A stretch of DNA of 64,000 bases from Cephalotrichum gorgonifer (taxonomy: Eukaryota; Ascomycota; Sordariomycetes; Microascales; Microascaceae): NCBI GenBank assembly GCA_900312665.1, contig ONZQ02000012.1:313279-377278 (forward strand), written 5' to 3'. The notes below the pieces were generated by a model. The model searched no databases. It worked only from the letters and a program-made list of their open reading frames with translations, and was not told where the DNA came from. This document shows positions 23,749-33,905 of this stretch, one piece after another; position 1 is the stretch's first letter; the number at the start of each line of letters is the position of its first letter. Both the position numbers and the translations under genes were made by a program.

Positions 23749-24366
23749 TCATTTTGAGTCTAGGACCAAAGACGACTTCCGACGATAGTCACCCGATACC
23801 TGGAACTGTCTAAGCTTAGTTGGGCACCACGGATGTGATCTTGTAAACTCACTGCTTGGTTTTGGCTGAATTGCGCACCAATACCTAGAAGATAGTTGTC
23901 CTGGGTCTTGGCTACAGCCTTCTTGGACTTTGGTTCCTGAGACTCATGCTGGTGGGGGGCTGTGGTTTGGGGAGGCACGGTATCCTCTAGAGTGGGTGGT
24001 CCCTGAGAACCTTGCTGAGCAGCGGTGCTCCCGTCGTGGGCGTTGGTACTACAGTTCAGTTGAGTAAAAAAAGCACATTGTGAACTATAGATGGCTGATG
24101 TGTATGTGGATGGGACCTTTCATATTCTGGCTATGGAACATGGTCGGTTGGAAGAGCACAATAAGGATATCTGAGGGAATCGATGAGGTTTCAAGGTCGA
24201 GACCTGGGGGGTTTAGGGTAAAAGAGGCGGGCGGGAGGGGAAAGATCCACGAGGGCCAAGACGCTGGGACGGGGGACAAAGGAAACGTAAGATACAGTAG
24301 TGTCCGGTATCTAGGAAGGAGAGTAACTACAGTAGAAACACAAGCTCGACATTACCTTGTTGCCAT
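23749..24366 (-). CDS. Candidate small hydrophilic protein, three exons, unknown function
   Basis: No long frame shows this gene; it appears only after splicing. Exon 24366-24356 (ATG plus 8 nt), a 307-bp intron (GTAATG...CTGTAG), exon 24048-23853, a 53-bp intron (GTGAGT, branch AACTAAGC, acceptor TTCCAG) and exon 23799-23749 give 85 residues, all in phase. The product starts MATSTNAHDGSTAAQQG, is rich in Gln, Thr, Pro and Lys (QEPKSKKAVAKTQ), and ends with a more conserved-looking DNYLLGIGAQFSQNQ and RRKSSLVLDSK. No signal peptide, membrane helix or known domain. The second intron is convincing; the tiny first exon is an inference, and another first exon could lie within the long intron. Confidence 0.48.
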
Positions 24367-24753
24367 CTTGGATGGAGGTAGTCCTTTACGGCTAAGGGAG
24401 GCAGAACGGCGGGCCGAGAGTTTCGTCTCTTGGGCTAAGAGGTTTATGAATGTCTCTTGAAGGGGCGGCTGGGTGGAAGTGATTAGAACTCAGGTTGGGT
24501 GAGGCTGGTGAAGGAGAAAAGGGTGGACTTTATACCACAGCGCGAGACGGGGGACTGTTGGAGAACATGGCGCATGGTATTCCAGGCGTCCTGGCGACCA
24601 TGCTGGACTGCGTAGCAGAAAAGAGTCAGGGGTATACTTCCCTAGTCAGCTCTTACTGATTCGAGCCCAACTCCTGGAGACTGCAAACCGGGCGTCCATG
24701 GTCAAGGTCGGTCACGACTACTTCGGTGGGCTCCACTGACGACAGGACATGAG

Positions 24754-24776
24754 ATTGGCTACCGACCTTTTGTTCG
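24754..24776 (+). repeat. Clr5-upstream element, copy 1
   Basis: ATTGG followed by CTACCGACCTTTTGTTCG. First of four same-strand copies with the shared pattern ATTSG-YYASYGACS-TTTTGTTC. Confidence 0.8.
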
Positions 24777-24855
24777 AGGCACACTTAGAGCTTCCATTGT
24801 GGTACCAGGTGATAAACGTAATGCGCCCCATATTTAGGGCGGTGGAAAGTGATAA

Positions 24856-24879
24856 GATTCGCTACTGACCTTTTGTTCG
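24856..24879 (+). repeat. Clr5-upstream element, copy 2
   Basis: GATTCG followed by CTACTGACCTTTTGTTCG. It shares the 13-base GACCTTTTGTTCG with copy 1, 102 bp away. Confidence 0.8.
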
Positions 24880-25106
24880 AATACCCAGTCCACTTGGAAC
24901 ATCCTCCGCATGGCACAATAGATGACGCCCACCCCAAGGCGGTACTTATTCCTCCACCCCAGGTACTGTGGTGGAGATCCAATCTAGCTGCTGATTCGCC
25001 CGTGACCATTTGTCCCTGCCCCTTGTGTCGCCCTCGTTCCACAGCGGAACACCAACGATTGTACTCGTACCTCTCCTTTCTTGGCCGGCCTGGATATGAA
25101 GCAACT

Positions 25107-25129
25107 ATTGGCCAGTGACGTTTTGTTCG
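25107..25129 (+). repeat. Clr5-upstream element, copy 3
   Basis: ATTGG followed by CCAGTGACGTTTTGTTCG. Closest to copy 4. Confidence 0.8.
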
Positions 25130-25298
25130 GCTCATCTGATAGGCTGTTGAGAGCAGGCTTCTGCATTGGCTGTGTAACCACTAGCTAAGTGATCTCCGGA
25201 TTAAAGACATCTGAGTCTGGCCTGCAGGAAAGTGCAGGTAAAATTTTCACTTTGATCCAGGCTCTGGAGTAAAGCTGAGATGTAAGTAACGACCCATC

Positions 25299-25320
25299 AT
25301 TGGTCAGTGACGTTTTGTTC
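25299..25320 (+). repeat. Clr5-upstream element, copy 4
   Basis: ATTGG followed by TCAGTGACGTTTTGTTC. It ends about 105 bp before the TATA-like box of the Clr5 gene. Confidence 0.8.
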
Positions 25321-25425
25321 ACTCACTTACACTCCCTGCCACAGTTGTTCTCTCACTGTCTTGTGCGACCATGACACGTCACAGGCAAAGTAGCCAGCAG
25401 CCTGGCCTACTTGTATGACGAAAAG

Positions 25426-25433
25426 CATAAATA
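25426..25433 (+). promoter_or_regulatory. TATA-like box of the Clr5 gene
   Basis: CATAAATA, 105 bp before the chosen start codon at 25538. It argues against the earlier in-frame ATG at 25415, which would lie upstream of it. Confidence 0.4.
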
Positions 25434-25537
25434 GCCGAGTAGAGTCTCTAAAGGAGAGATTATATTGTCACTTCTTGCCCCATCTTCACACCAGACTCCT
25501 CACGCACTCCCGCTCGACAACCCTTCACGCCGCTGGC

Positions 25538-28289
25538 ATGGACCCTAACTCGTTGCGCCCTGCTTCCGAGGAAGCCAAGTTCCTCAATGTTTCCTTCGAT
25601 GACCGATGGGAATGCCTTAAGGCTGTGATCCTCAAGTTGTACCTCGAAGATTATGGCCCGAGAGGAAAGAAAATGACTATCAAACAAATTGCTGATTTCA
25701 TGAAGGAGAACTACTCCTTCCCTGGCAAGTAAGTGGTTGTTCTGGCTTCATTAGTGTTGCTGGGCGCAGCTGGGACGGGGCTTCCTTGACTAATTTTACC
25801 AATTTAATAGCCCGAGTCAATTCAAATACCATTTCCACAAGTGGGAAATCCATAGGCGGGTTCTCACGAGCGAAAAGGATGCCATCGCGACCGCCCTCGG
25901 CAAGCGGTCGTATCCAGGAACGAGTACGTCGGATGTGACGATTCACCAAGGCGGCGTCGTGAAGTCGGTCAATAAACATCAGCTCAAGAGGCAAATGAGG
26001 GCCGAGCTGAGTAAACCGGTCGTTATTAGCATATTACCCGGCGTGTAAGTTGTTCGACATCGGCGCTAGCACCGGATGGTACTGACTTCAATCACGTAAC
26101 ACCCAGGCTATCATCGTGGAATCTACCCTACGCCGCATACGCCAAATCCGTGTCTGGCATCCCCATTTGGGGAGATGACAGCGACTCCGGACTACTTGGA
26201 GGTTCAGCCTGTCACCCCAGGGCGGCAGGGCTCCGCCCCATCACCAACGGTGGCACTAGTCCGACAGAAGGCCATGCGAGACAGGTCAAGCCTCCTCCTG
26301 CAGGGACGCCATGTGGAGCTCCTCTCAAGATGCGCGAAGGAGGATCGAGTGTAAGCATACCGGGGCCCAAGTCGTCGAAACTACGATGATAGTTATTAAC
26401 GATGTCTTAGCGCACTTACCAATTACCTCCACGATTTTCACATTCACTCGTTCGTCACCGCCAAGTACTGGGGGAGGGGACCCCGATTCTGGTCCCCCGA
26501 CATGATATCCGCCCTTACTCTGGGGTCCTTGGGAGTGGCCCAATCGTATTCGTCACCGGCCGCTCTTAGCGAAGCCGGCGTTACAACTCCATCTGGGCGG
26601 GGTGACGGATCTACTAGACTTGCTCAGCCAACTCAGCTGTGTCGATGGGCCATTCATCTTCATCGCCGTGCCTTCGACTACATCCCGACCCCAGCGCCGC
26701 AAGGGGAAAAGGATACTGAATTCGATGTTGAGGAACCTTCATCTTGGGCCCCATGGCCCACTGATGCGCTAGCGAACTCCTCGTTCCCTCACGCGGTGCA
26801 GGAGTCCATCGCAAATGGCACCTTTTCCACTACCGCCCCTGAAGAACTACCGATTTCCACCCAATTCGTCACACAGTCGGTACAGAATGACCCAGCTGCA
26901 CTGCTTATCGACTCATGGAAGTTTGCAATTATGGCCGGGAACATTGGGCTGGTGGACACACTATGCGAAACCATGGGAGAGTCCGACGAAGAAAAACTCC
27001 TTGAGATCCATCCGTTCCATCTAGCGGCCACACACCTAGACGGGAGCAATACCTGTTGTCTCATTATTAATGCACTTTACGGCATGTTTGGACCACGCAA
27101 GTTGTTGCGCCACAATGTGGATGACAATGGACACACCGTGCTTGACTGTCTGTTGATGTCAGTACTCCGATCCCACACGAGTGTGAGTCCCGAGCACGTA
27201 AGCGCCAGGTTGGACCCTCCCAACAGATATCCGGCGGAAGAGAAGGATATATGTGGCAGGTGGGATTCGGATTCCTCCGCCGTTCGCGACCTATTTCAAC
27301 GTGGCTACCCACGGATTCCTCCCGCCTGGAAGCATCCGTTTTGCCACACCGCCGCACAGGCGATCTGCCATGTAACGATCGTTGTATTCGGGGGCCCCAT
27401 GTCTCCAAACATTAACACTCGCAGCGGCTTATTCGTCAGGCGCTGTCATTCCTGTGGAATGGAGCTAAGTCCTGGGCCACTCCACGTGGTGGTCATAGTG
27501 GCGTTCTATCTCGCCCAGAGCGGCAGGCGGGGCGAGACCATGTTTGGTGTACTCGCGGTCCTGGTTTGCTTGTTGAGACTGGGGGCGAATGCTTCACTAT
27601 CGGTACCCATTTCAATCGGGGATATTCTCGGGAATATAAATTCCGAGGAATGTCTTCACAAGTCGCTGAGCCCTCGCGACCTAATGGAGGCGATACCGAA
27701 CACTCTCGCTGGCAAGTGGACTGAAGATTGCCAAATTGGGTGGAGATGCATGCTTCTAGTCCTATTCTTGGCGGAGAGGGGTAGGCCCGAGGATAATCCT
27801 AGTGGAAGGGATGAAGTCTCAAGAGCCTCGAGAGATCCAGATGAGGATCTACATGGGGACTCGGACGAGGACTCAGACGCAGGCTCGGAGGGCACTGACT
27901 GTTTCATGAAGGCCAGAGGCATTCACGAGGAATGGCTAGAATTACCTTGTGGTAGCCCTGACCTTGGTGTTCTGTGGGCAACAATTCAGGCTGAGCTTCT
28001 CACCTACCGCAGGATCGAGGATGGTGCCCCTTGGATATCCAAGAACTTCTCAATGCGCGCCCTGAAGAGTTGGCTGGATAGAGACACGGAGGTTTTCTGC
28101 ACTCCTCTTGTAGAAAATGGGATGATGAAGGAGCATTCTAGGTGCGGATGGTTTCCTGGCGCTGATTTTGCCTGCCCAGTCGCTGAGGAAGTGTGTGCGG
28201 AGTACTTCATGAACATGGATATTTATCGCCGCGCCACTTATCTTGAGCGGCCAGGATTAGAGGAAAACTGGGCGGAGTACCTTTATTAA
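25538..28289 (+). CDS. Clr5-domain protein, fungal-specific
   Basis: Exons 25538-25728, 25811-26010, 26107-26350 and 26411-28289 join in phase to 837 residues. Residues about 20-80 form a Clr5 domain: DRWECLKAVILKLYLED, then IKQIADFMKENYSF, then SQFKYHFHKWEIHRR, the W...LY...M...F...YK..KW pattern of this DNA-binding-like domain. A middle part (KAMRDRSSLLLQGRHVEL and NYLHDFHIHSFVTAKYWGRG) is common downstream of Clr5 domains. An ankyrin-like stretch (IHPFHLAATHLDGSN) and two hydrophobic segments near VVVIVAFYLAQ and MFGVLAVLVCLLRLGAN follow, then an acidic Asp/Ser patch. S. pombe Clr5 acts in silencing; the role here is unknown. The end of exon 2 uses a GTAAAC donor at 26011; a better GTAAGT at 26045 would break the frame of exon 3. 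The Clr5 call is solid, internal splicing less so. Confidence 0.75.
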
Positions 28290-29134
28290 CTAGCAAACTG
28301 AAATGAGAACTTATCTCAACACACCTTTCCCATTAGAATTCAACAATTGTAGGGATGTGTCGCTTCGCTGTAGCCGTCCCTCCAAAGGACACCCATGGTG
28401 AATTGGGCTGGTATGGCCGCTATGCCGAACACATGCCCCCCGTAGCTAGTTTGAACATGGGCGAGAAAAAGATCCATCATAGAGCTGCAGTCTCGAGCTA
28501 AGCCGAATCGAATCTCTAAAAGACATATCTAGTATGCCTAATACAAGATCCCTGGCCTGATCTGCCACACAAGCCCAGTCTAAAACCAGCTATTTTGTCA
28601 CACAAAGTTCAGAACCACGCAAGCATTGTCGAGGGCGGAAATGGAGCCTACCTCTCGCAGACTATTCACTAATGAACGGCGTGCGTACCAAAAGCGTCGG
28701 GACTACGTGGGAGGTAAATGCCGTCTGCTTGAAGCTCGAATATAACCATCGTTGCTCTTCTTTGGGATGGCTCGACTACCGCGCTGCAGGGTATTTCTCG
28801 AGTTGGAATAGTGAGTCAAGGCTCCATGTTTATCAGGGGCATGGAGTCATCAGGTCAAAATTGGTCCTGCAAAGATTCAAGAGTAAGTTAAAGAAGGATC
28901 ATGATTGAATTGATCGATTGTGTTAGATTTTGTCTTGAATCGATTGCCGTCTCATAGATGAAGCCATGTATACAGAAGCATGGATAGTAGCATTCCCGAG
29001 GCAGCGCCGTGTGTTCAGGACGGGTATCCTTGAGTGGCATTGTATTCGGATTCGCCCTCGACAAATATTGCACAAAAAATCCGGAGATGCATGTTACAAA
29101 TGGAAAGAAACATCGGATTGGAGATCCAAAAAGA
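28290..29134. other. Intergenic
   Basis: 3' flank of the Clr5 gene and of tRNA-Ala. No coding frame of note. Confidence 0.4.
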
Positions 29135-29236
29135 TGGACAAGCGGGGAATCGAACCCCGGACCGCCTCTAGTTTCTAATCGGATCAAGTAGATCTGATAG
29201 TGCTAAAGAGGAATTATACCACTAAACCACTCGCCC
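29135..29236 (-). tRNA. tRNA-Ala (AGC), intron-containing
   Basis: On the minus strand GGGCGAG pairs with CTTGTCC, including a G3-U70 wobble, the main alanine identity element, and the discriminator base is A (29135). The anticodon stem CCTCT/AGAGG encloses TT-AGC-A, followed by a roughly 30-nt intron after base 37. The T arm is CGGGG-TTCGATT-CCCCG. The D arm (GGTTTAGTGGTATAATT) resembles fungal Gly and Pro tRNAs more than the usual Ala type, so the isotype rests on the anticodon and G3-U70. Confidence 0.82.
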
Positions 29237-30286
29237 ATGTTTGATGACACTGACAGCGTTATTCAGTATGAACAAGGTATGCTGCAATAACCTGAAATTC
29301 CTCTTGTATGACGCCTGTGTTTGGCACCCCTGGTCTAGCAATGAAAGACAGTCCAGCGCGAGGCAGTGGGTTCAAACTTGACTGTCATCACAGGACAATT
29401 CGGAAGGTACTGACAAAAACGTCTGTGAGGCTTTGAATCTAGCTTAAGTTTTCCCAATGAATGCCAATTTGACCCGCAAGTTTCAATCTGTTCCAGGGAA
29501 CACTTGGTTAAACCTAAAGTATTGACAGTGCGGCGTCATCGTGCATTGATATTACTCGTCTTCATCCGAGGTGAAGACAACATTGAAGGATGGTAGATTG
29601 GCTCGAGTTGTCAAAAGGTTTAGTGGTGGGAACTGTTCTACTAAGAGGGCGATTAACTATTCTTGTAACCATGAGAGATGCTCTTTCAGTCGTCCGTCTT
29701 TCTCTCTGCACATCTCTTTGCATCACCCAAGTCTAGCTTCAAGCAGTCCAGCTATAGATATCAGCAAAGTAACATGTAGTAGACAAACCCCAAAATCAAT
29801 CTTTGTGTCAAACATGGCCCGGAACGGGTATCCATTGCTCGTCGAAGGCCTAGAAGTCAACTACAACAAGGCGAGGGTGGAGAGTGGGTACTCTAGCTTT
29901 TAGGAGGGAGTACTCAGATATAGTCGAGTGAATTCCGTTGGTTAGCCTGCCGGGATTACTTGCTTATCCACTGTGGCCAATGGGAAGCCCCCATAGCCCG
30001 ACTAAGGGGCGAAGCTTAAACTTTTGGTGGGCACATGTGCTGCTTCTTTACTTCCTAGTGGTTGTAATAGTGCTGATAGGACCATCCGTCTCTGTTTCAT
30101 GGCTGCGGGGTTCAGTGTGGGGCACCATGATAATCAAAATCAAGGAAGACAGAGAGCGTGAGCAACAAGTCAAAGGTGTGTCTCCTCCCCACCACATCGC
30201 CCGCGCTTGATCGAAGACTAAAAATCTTACCAAGAGAACTAACACATCAACTACCTCAAATTGAACAAACTCAAACTTCTTAAGCC
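29237..30286. other. Upstream region of the M3 peptidase gene
   Basis: About 1 kb without a recognisable gene. Frames of about 100 codons exist but lack domains and splice support. Confidence 0.4.
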
Positions 30287-32611
30287 ATGGCACCCTCCAA
30301 AGTCCCTCCCCAGTCTCCGCCCTCGTTCGATCTCACCCCCTCGTCCCTGCTCTCCGAAGCGGCCTCCATCATAGCCAAGACCCGCGCCCTCGAAGACCGC
30401 CTCGCGGAAACGCTCACTCCTGAAACTGCCACCTTCTCCAACCTCGTGGCCCCGCTGACGGCAGATGACACCACCGCGGGCTCCCGCACCTCTATCCTCA
30501 CCCTGCCCGCCTCCGTCTCCCCAGACAAGGCCCTCCGCGATGCAGCCCGCGAAGCACAGAGATTACTCTCAAAAGCAGCCACGGAAGGCCTCGCGCGAAT
30601 TGACATCGCCTCCCTGGTATCTGCCGTACACGACCGGTACCAAGCTGGGAAGGAGGATCTTGACGGCGAGTCGGCTCACCTGCTGGAGAGGCTGTTCCGG
30701 CAGTATAGGAGGAACGGGCTGACACTTGGAGTCGGAGAGGAAAGGGAGCGGTTCCTAGCGATGAAGGAGGAGTTGCAGGAGGTTCTGACGGCCGCGAAGA
30801 AGGAGCTCACCGAGGCGGACGACGGCGTGTGGCTCACTCGCCCTGAACTTGACGGCGTACCGGAGACCGTGCTCGCACAACTTCAGCGGGACGGCGAGGG
30901 TGACGGAGAGCGCCTCCGGGTTACCTTCCGGCAGGGACATTACAGGCCCGTGATGCAGAATGCCACGCTATCCGAGACGCGGAGCAGGATGTATCTCGCC
31001 GACTGTTACCGCTTCCCAGACAACACTGAGAGGTTGGAGACCGTGGTGCGGCTGAGAGACTCCATAGCTAAGCTCCTGCGCTACGAGCACCACGCGGCCC
31101 TGAGGATCGAGGATAAGATGTCGGAGAGCGTCGAAGAGGTGATCGAGCTTTTGGAGGACGTCAAGGCGCGTCTGGCGCCTGTCGCTAAGGCCGAGATCGA
31201 GACGATGCTTGAGCTTAAGCGGGCGGACCTAAGAGAGCGGGGTGGTGACATCCCAGACCATGACGTTGATCGCCTGAACTTCTGGGACTGGGCGTTCTAT
31301 AACCGTAAGCTTAAGCGGGATAAGTACGCTGTCGATTCGGCTAGGATTTCGGAGTACTTCGAGGTCGAGCATACCCTGCGCGGCATGCTGTCGCTATTTG
31401 AGAAGCTGTTTGGTCTTGTTTTCCGTCGTGAGGAAGAGTGCCACGCGTGGCACGAGGACGTCGTGCTATATACCGTTTGGGACAGCGAGGAGAATGGTGG
31501 GGAATTCCTCAGCTATCTCTACATCGACCTATATGCGAGAGACGGCAAGTACGCCGGGGCTCACCACGTGTCTCTAGTACCCGTAAGTACCCCGTAGACT
31601 CCCTTCAGCCCCTAACACAGCCGATCTGACCTCCGCAGGGAATCGTAGAGAGCGTTGAATGCGGCCCCCGCCGCTACCAGGTCTCCGCCCTCATCTGCAA
31701 CTTCAACAAGCCCACACCCGAGCAGCCCACGCTCCTCCAGCACCCGGAAGTGAAGACCCTCTTCCACGAGCTGGGCCACGCGATCCACTATCTCGTCACC
31801 AAGACCAAGTACGCCATGGGTTTCTCGCGCGACTTCGTCGAGATCCCTAGTATCGTCCTGGAGAACTGGATCTGGGTCCCCGATGTCCTGGGGGAGCTTG
31901 GGCGGCATTACAGTCTGCTGAGCGACCAGTACCGAGAACATTGGGTAAAAGAGCAGAAGAGCAAGACCGCAGGTGACATCAGCCTAGAGCCGGAGGCGAC
32001 GCTCCCGCGGCAGCTGGCCGAGGACTTGGTTCGGTCTAGGACTGTGAATGGAGCTCACGACATGCTCCACCAGGTCCAGCTTGCCCTATTCGATCTTACG
32101 ATTCACACGGGCAGGGGGTTCAAGTCCGTTTCTGATATTGACCTGACGAGGCTTTGGAACACGGGAATGGAGGAGACGATGGGCCTCTCGGGGCTGATTG
32201 ACCCCGAGACGGGCGACATGCGCGGATGGGATCAAGCCGGTTTTGGACACATCTTCCGAGCCTACGACGCCGGCTACTTCGCCTACGCCCTGTACGATCA
32301 CACCCACCCCGTTCTTTTCTACTCGCAGTGAAAAGTAGTACCGACTAATCATAATGTCCAGATCTCGAATGGTGGCCGCCGATCTCTACTCTAGCACGTT
32401 CGCCAGGAACCCCATGGATCCAGTGACCGGGCAGCGGTACAGACGCGAGTTCCTCCAGCCTGGCGCCAGCCGCCCAGAGGCGGAGACGCTGGCCGGGTTC
32501 CTGGGCCGGAAGCCGAGCAGTGTCGCCTACTTCCGGGAGCTCGCCCGCAGCGCTACAGTCCCGATTCCAGAGCCCGGACTCGCTCCCCTAACCACGCCGC
32601 GAAGCCAGTGA
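30287..32611 (+). CDS. PRD1: M3 family metallopeptidase (thimet oligopeptidase / saccharolysin-like)
   Basis: Exons 30287-31582, 31639-32291 and 32362-32611 give 732 residues, the usual size. The zinc site is FHELGHAIHYL with His475-Glu476 and His479, and the third ligand region follows in FSRDFVEIPSIVLENWIW (E-x-P-S). Substrate-loop residues appear in FGHIFRAYDAGYFAYAL. The enzyme cuts short peptides, typically cytosolic degradation intermediates or mitochondrial targeting peptides. No mitochondrial presequence is evident (MAPSKVPPQSPPSFDLTPSS), favouring the cytosolic Prd1 class over Oct1. The last intron has a GTACGA donor and GTCCAG acceptor; without it the protein would lose its last 82 residues. 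The coding 3' end overlaps the opposite-strand archaemetzincin gene by 59 bp. Confidence 0.93.
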
Positions 32612-33905
32612 ATATCGCGGCGTCGGGCCACGCGAGGCAGAACTCCCTCAGCGCCCCGTACCGCCTGAGGACGTACGCCTGCTCGGCCTCCTTGTCGGCG
32701 CCCGGCTTGCTCATGAGGACGGCGCTCGTGAGCTTCGGGAGGCAGACGGGGCAGAGGAACGGCGGCTGGCGGTCGTCCTCTTCCAGGCACGACGTGCTCT
32801 GCATGATGCAGGAGTAGTACACGCAGTGGTCGAGCGCGAAGCAGTGGCCGAGCTCGTGCGAAGCCGTCTTGCACACGCGGCTGAGCCAGAGGCCGGCCTC
32901 GTCGCCGACGCCGCACGCGGACGCTGCCTTGACGGCCGCGGGCATCGCGCCGGGGGTGTCGGCGCTGATCTCGTTCCGGAACGGGTGATATTTCCTCGGG
33001 ATCCGGTTCCGCAGCCATCCGACGTACTGCCAGCAGTGCGAGGCCGGCCAGACGTGGCTGGCGTCCGAGCCGCCCATCAGGTCGTCGATTGCGGGGTTAT
33101 ATCTGAATGAAGAGACGACGGCGATGCGACTCTGCCCGAACGCCCTCCCGGCGCAGAAGTCGTCCTCGTCGTCCTCGTAAGTGTCGTGGTTCGTGAGGAG
33201 CACGATCGCGTACGCGTCCGCGGGGACGACCTCGAGCAGCGCGTCGAGCATGTCGCCCAGGTTCAGCTGGCGGTGGAAGAGCCCGTCGTCGGCGGCGTTG
33301 GCGCGGCAGCGGACCCCGACGCACTCGTCGTCGACGGCGAGGCCAACGTACGACGGCGTCCAGGCCTTCCTGCTCCTGCCGACCTTGTTGCCGTCCCATG
33401 CGACCCAGCGGAAGGGGCGGGGGAAGGTCCTCACCTCGAGGCCGTGGTAGAAGGCGGCGAGGTAGTCCCGGATGTGCTCCGTCGACGGTGGGGCAAGTTC
33501 GCGGCCGCGCGCCCCCTTCACGCTAGGGACGAGCCAGTCTCTCATTGGCGAGACGTCGGGCGTAATCTCCGGCGGGGCGGCGACGTAGAGGACATTCCGG
33601 GCGGGCGTGACCGGGTTCCTGTCCTTCTCCTGGACCCACGAGCGGAGACTCTGGGCGGGGGCCTTGGGGTCCAGGTCCAGAGCATCGTTCCTGATGACGA
33701 TGGGGGAGGGGAAGGTGAGCGTGTCGTTATGTTCGTCGGTCTGCGGGGGGTCCTTTGGGACCCGGCCCGAGGGGGTGGCGGCCGCGCGGCGCTTCTCGAG
33801 GGGGAGGCGCGTGAAGGGTGTTTGGATGTCATTTGGGGAGAGGTCCAGGACGAGTTTGGTGTGTGCGTGGTCGCTTAGCAGGGCGCTGTGTTTGGGAGGA
33901 CGCAT
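32553..33905 (-). CDS. Archaemetzincin (M54) metalloprotease
   Basis: A single exon of 450 residues from the ATG at 33905; the frame is open further upstream but has no earlier ATG. The zinc motif is SHELGHCFALDHCVYYSCIM starting at about His350, followed by CPVC, matching the archaemetzincin signature HExxHxxxxxHC-x4-C-x-M-(n)-CxxC with a second structural metal site. No signal peptide, so probably intracellular. Upstream regions contain VRTFPRPFRWVAWDGNK and a DANAIV-like strand YAIVLLTNHDTYEDDEDD common to the family. Human AMZ1/AMZ2 are aminopeptidase-like with poorly known substrates; fungal members are uncharacterised. The last 59 bp of the coding region are antisense to the end of the M3 peptidase gene. 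Confidence 0.92.
   Translation of the reverse strand: MRPPKHSALLSDHAHTKLVLDLSPNDIQTPFTRLPLEKRRAAATPSGRVPKDPPQTDEHNDTLTFPSPIVIRNDALDLDPKAPAQSLRSWVQEKDRNPVTPARNVLYVAAPPEITPDVSPMRDWLVPSVKGARGRELAPPSTEHIRDYLAAFYHGLEVRTFPRPFRWVAWDGNKVGRSRKAWTPSYVGLAVDDECVGVRCRANAADDGLFHRQLNLGDMLDALLEVVPADAYAIVLLTNHDTYEDDEDDFCAGRAFGQSRIAVVSSFRYNPAIDDLMGGSDASHVWPASHCWQYVGWLRNRIPRKYHPFRNEISADTPGAMPAAVKAASACGVGDEAGLWLSRVCKTASHELGHCFALDHCVYYSCIMQSTSCLEEDDRQPPFLCPVCLPKLTSAVLMSKPGADKEAEQAYVLRRYGALREFCLAWPDAAIFTGFAAWLGERVRALESGL

Larger units (their letters stand above)
24367..25537. other. Upstream region of the Clr5 gene with repeated elements
   Basis: Divergent spacer of 1.2 kb. It contains four direct copies of a 22-24 bp element (listed separately) and a TATA-like box. 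No coding frame. Confidence 0.5.

Noticed and set aside
29321..29390. tRNA-like stretch (CTGGTCTAGCAATG ... GTGGGTTCAAACTTGAC)
   Set aside because: Stems do not pair; no consistent cloverleaf.
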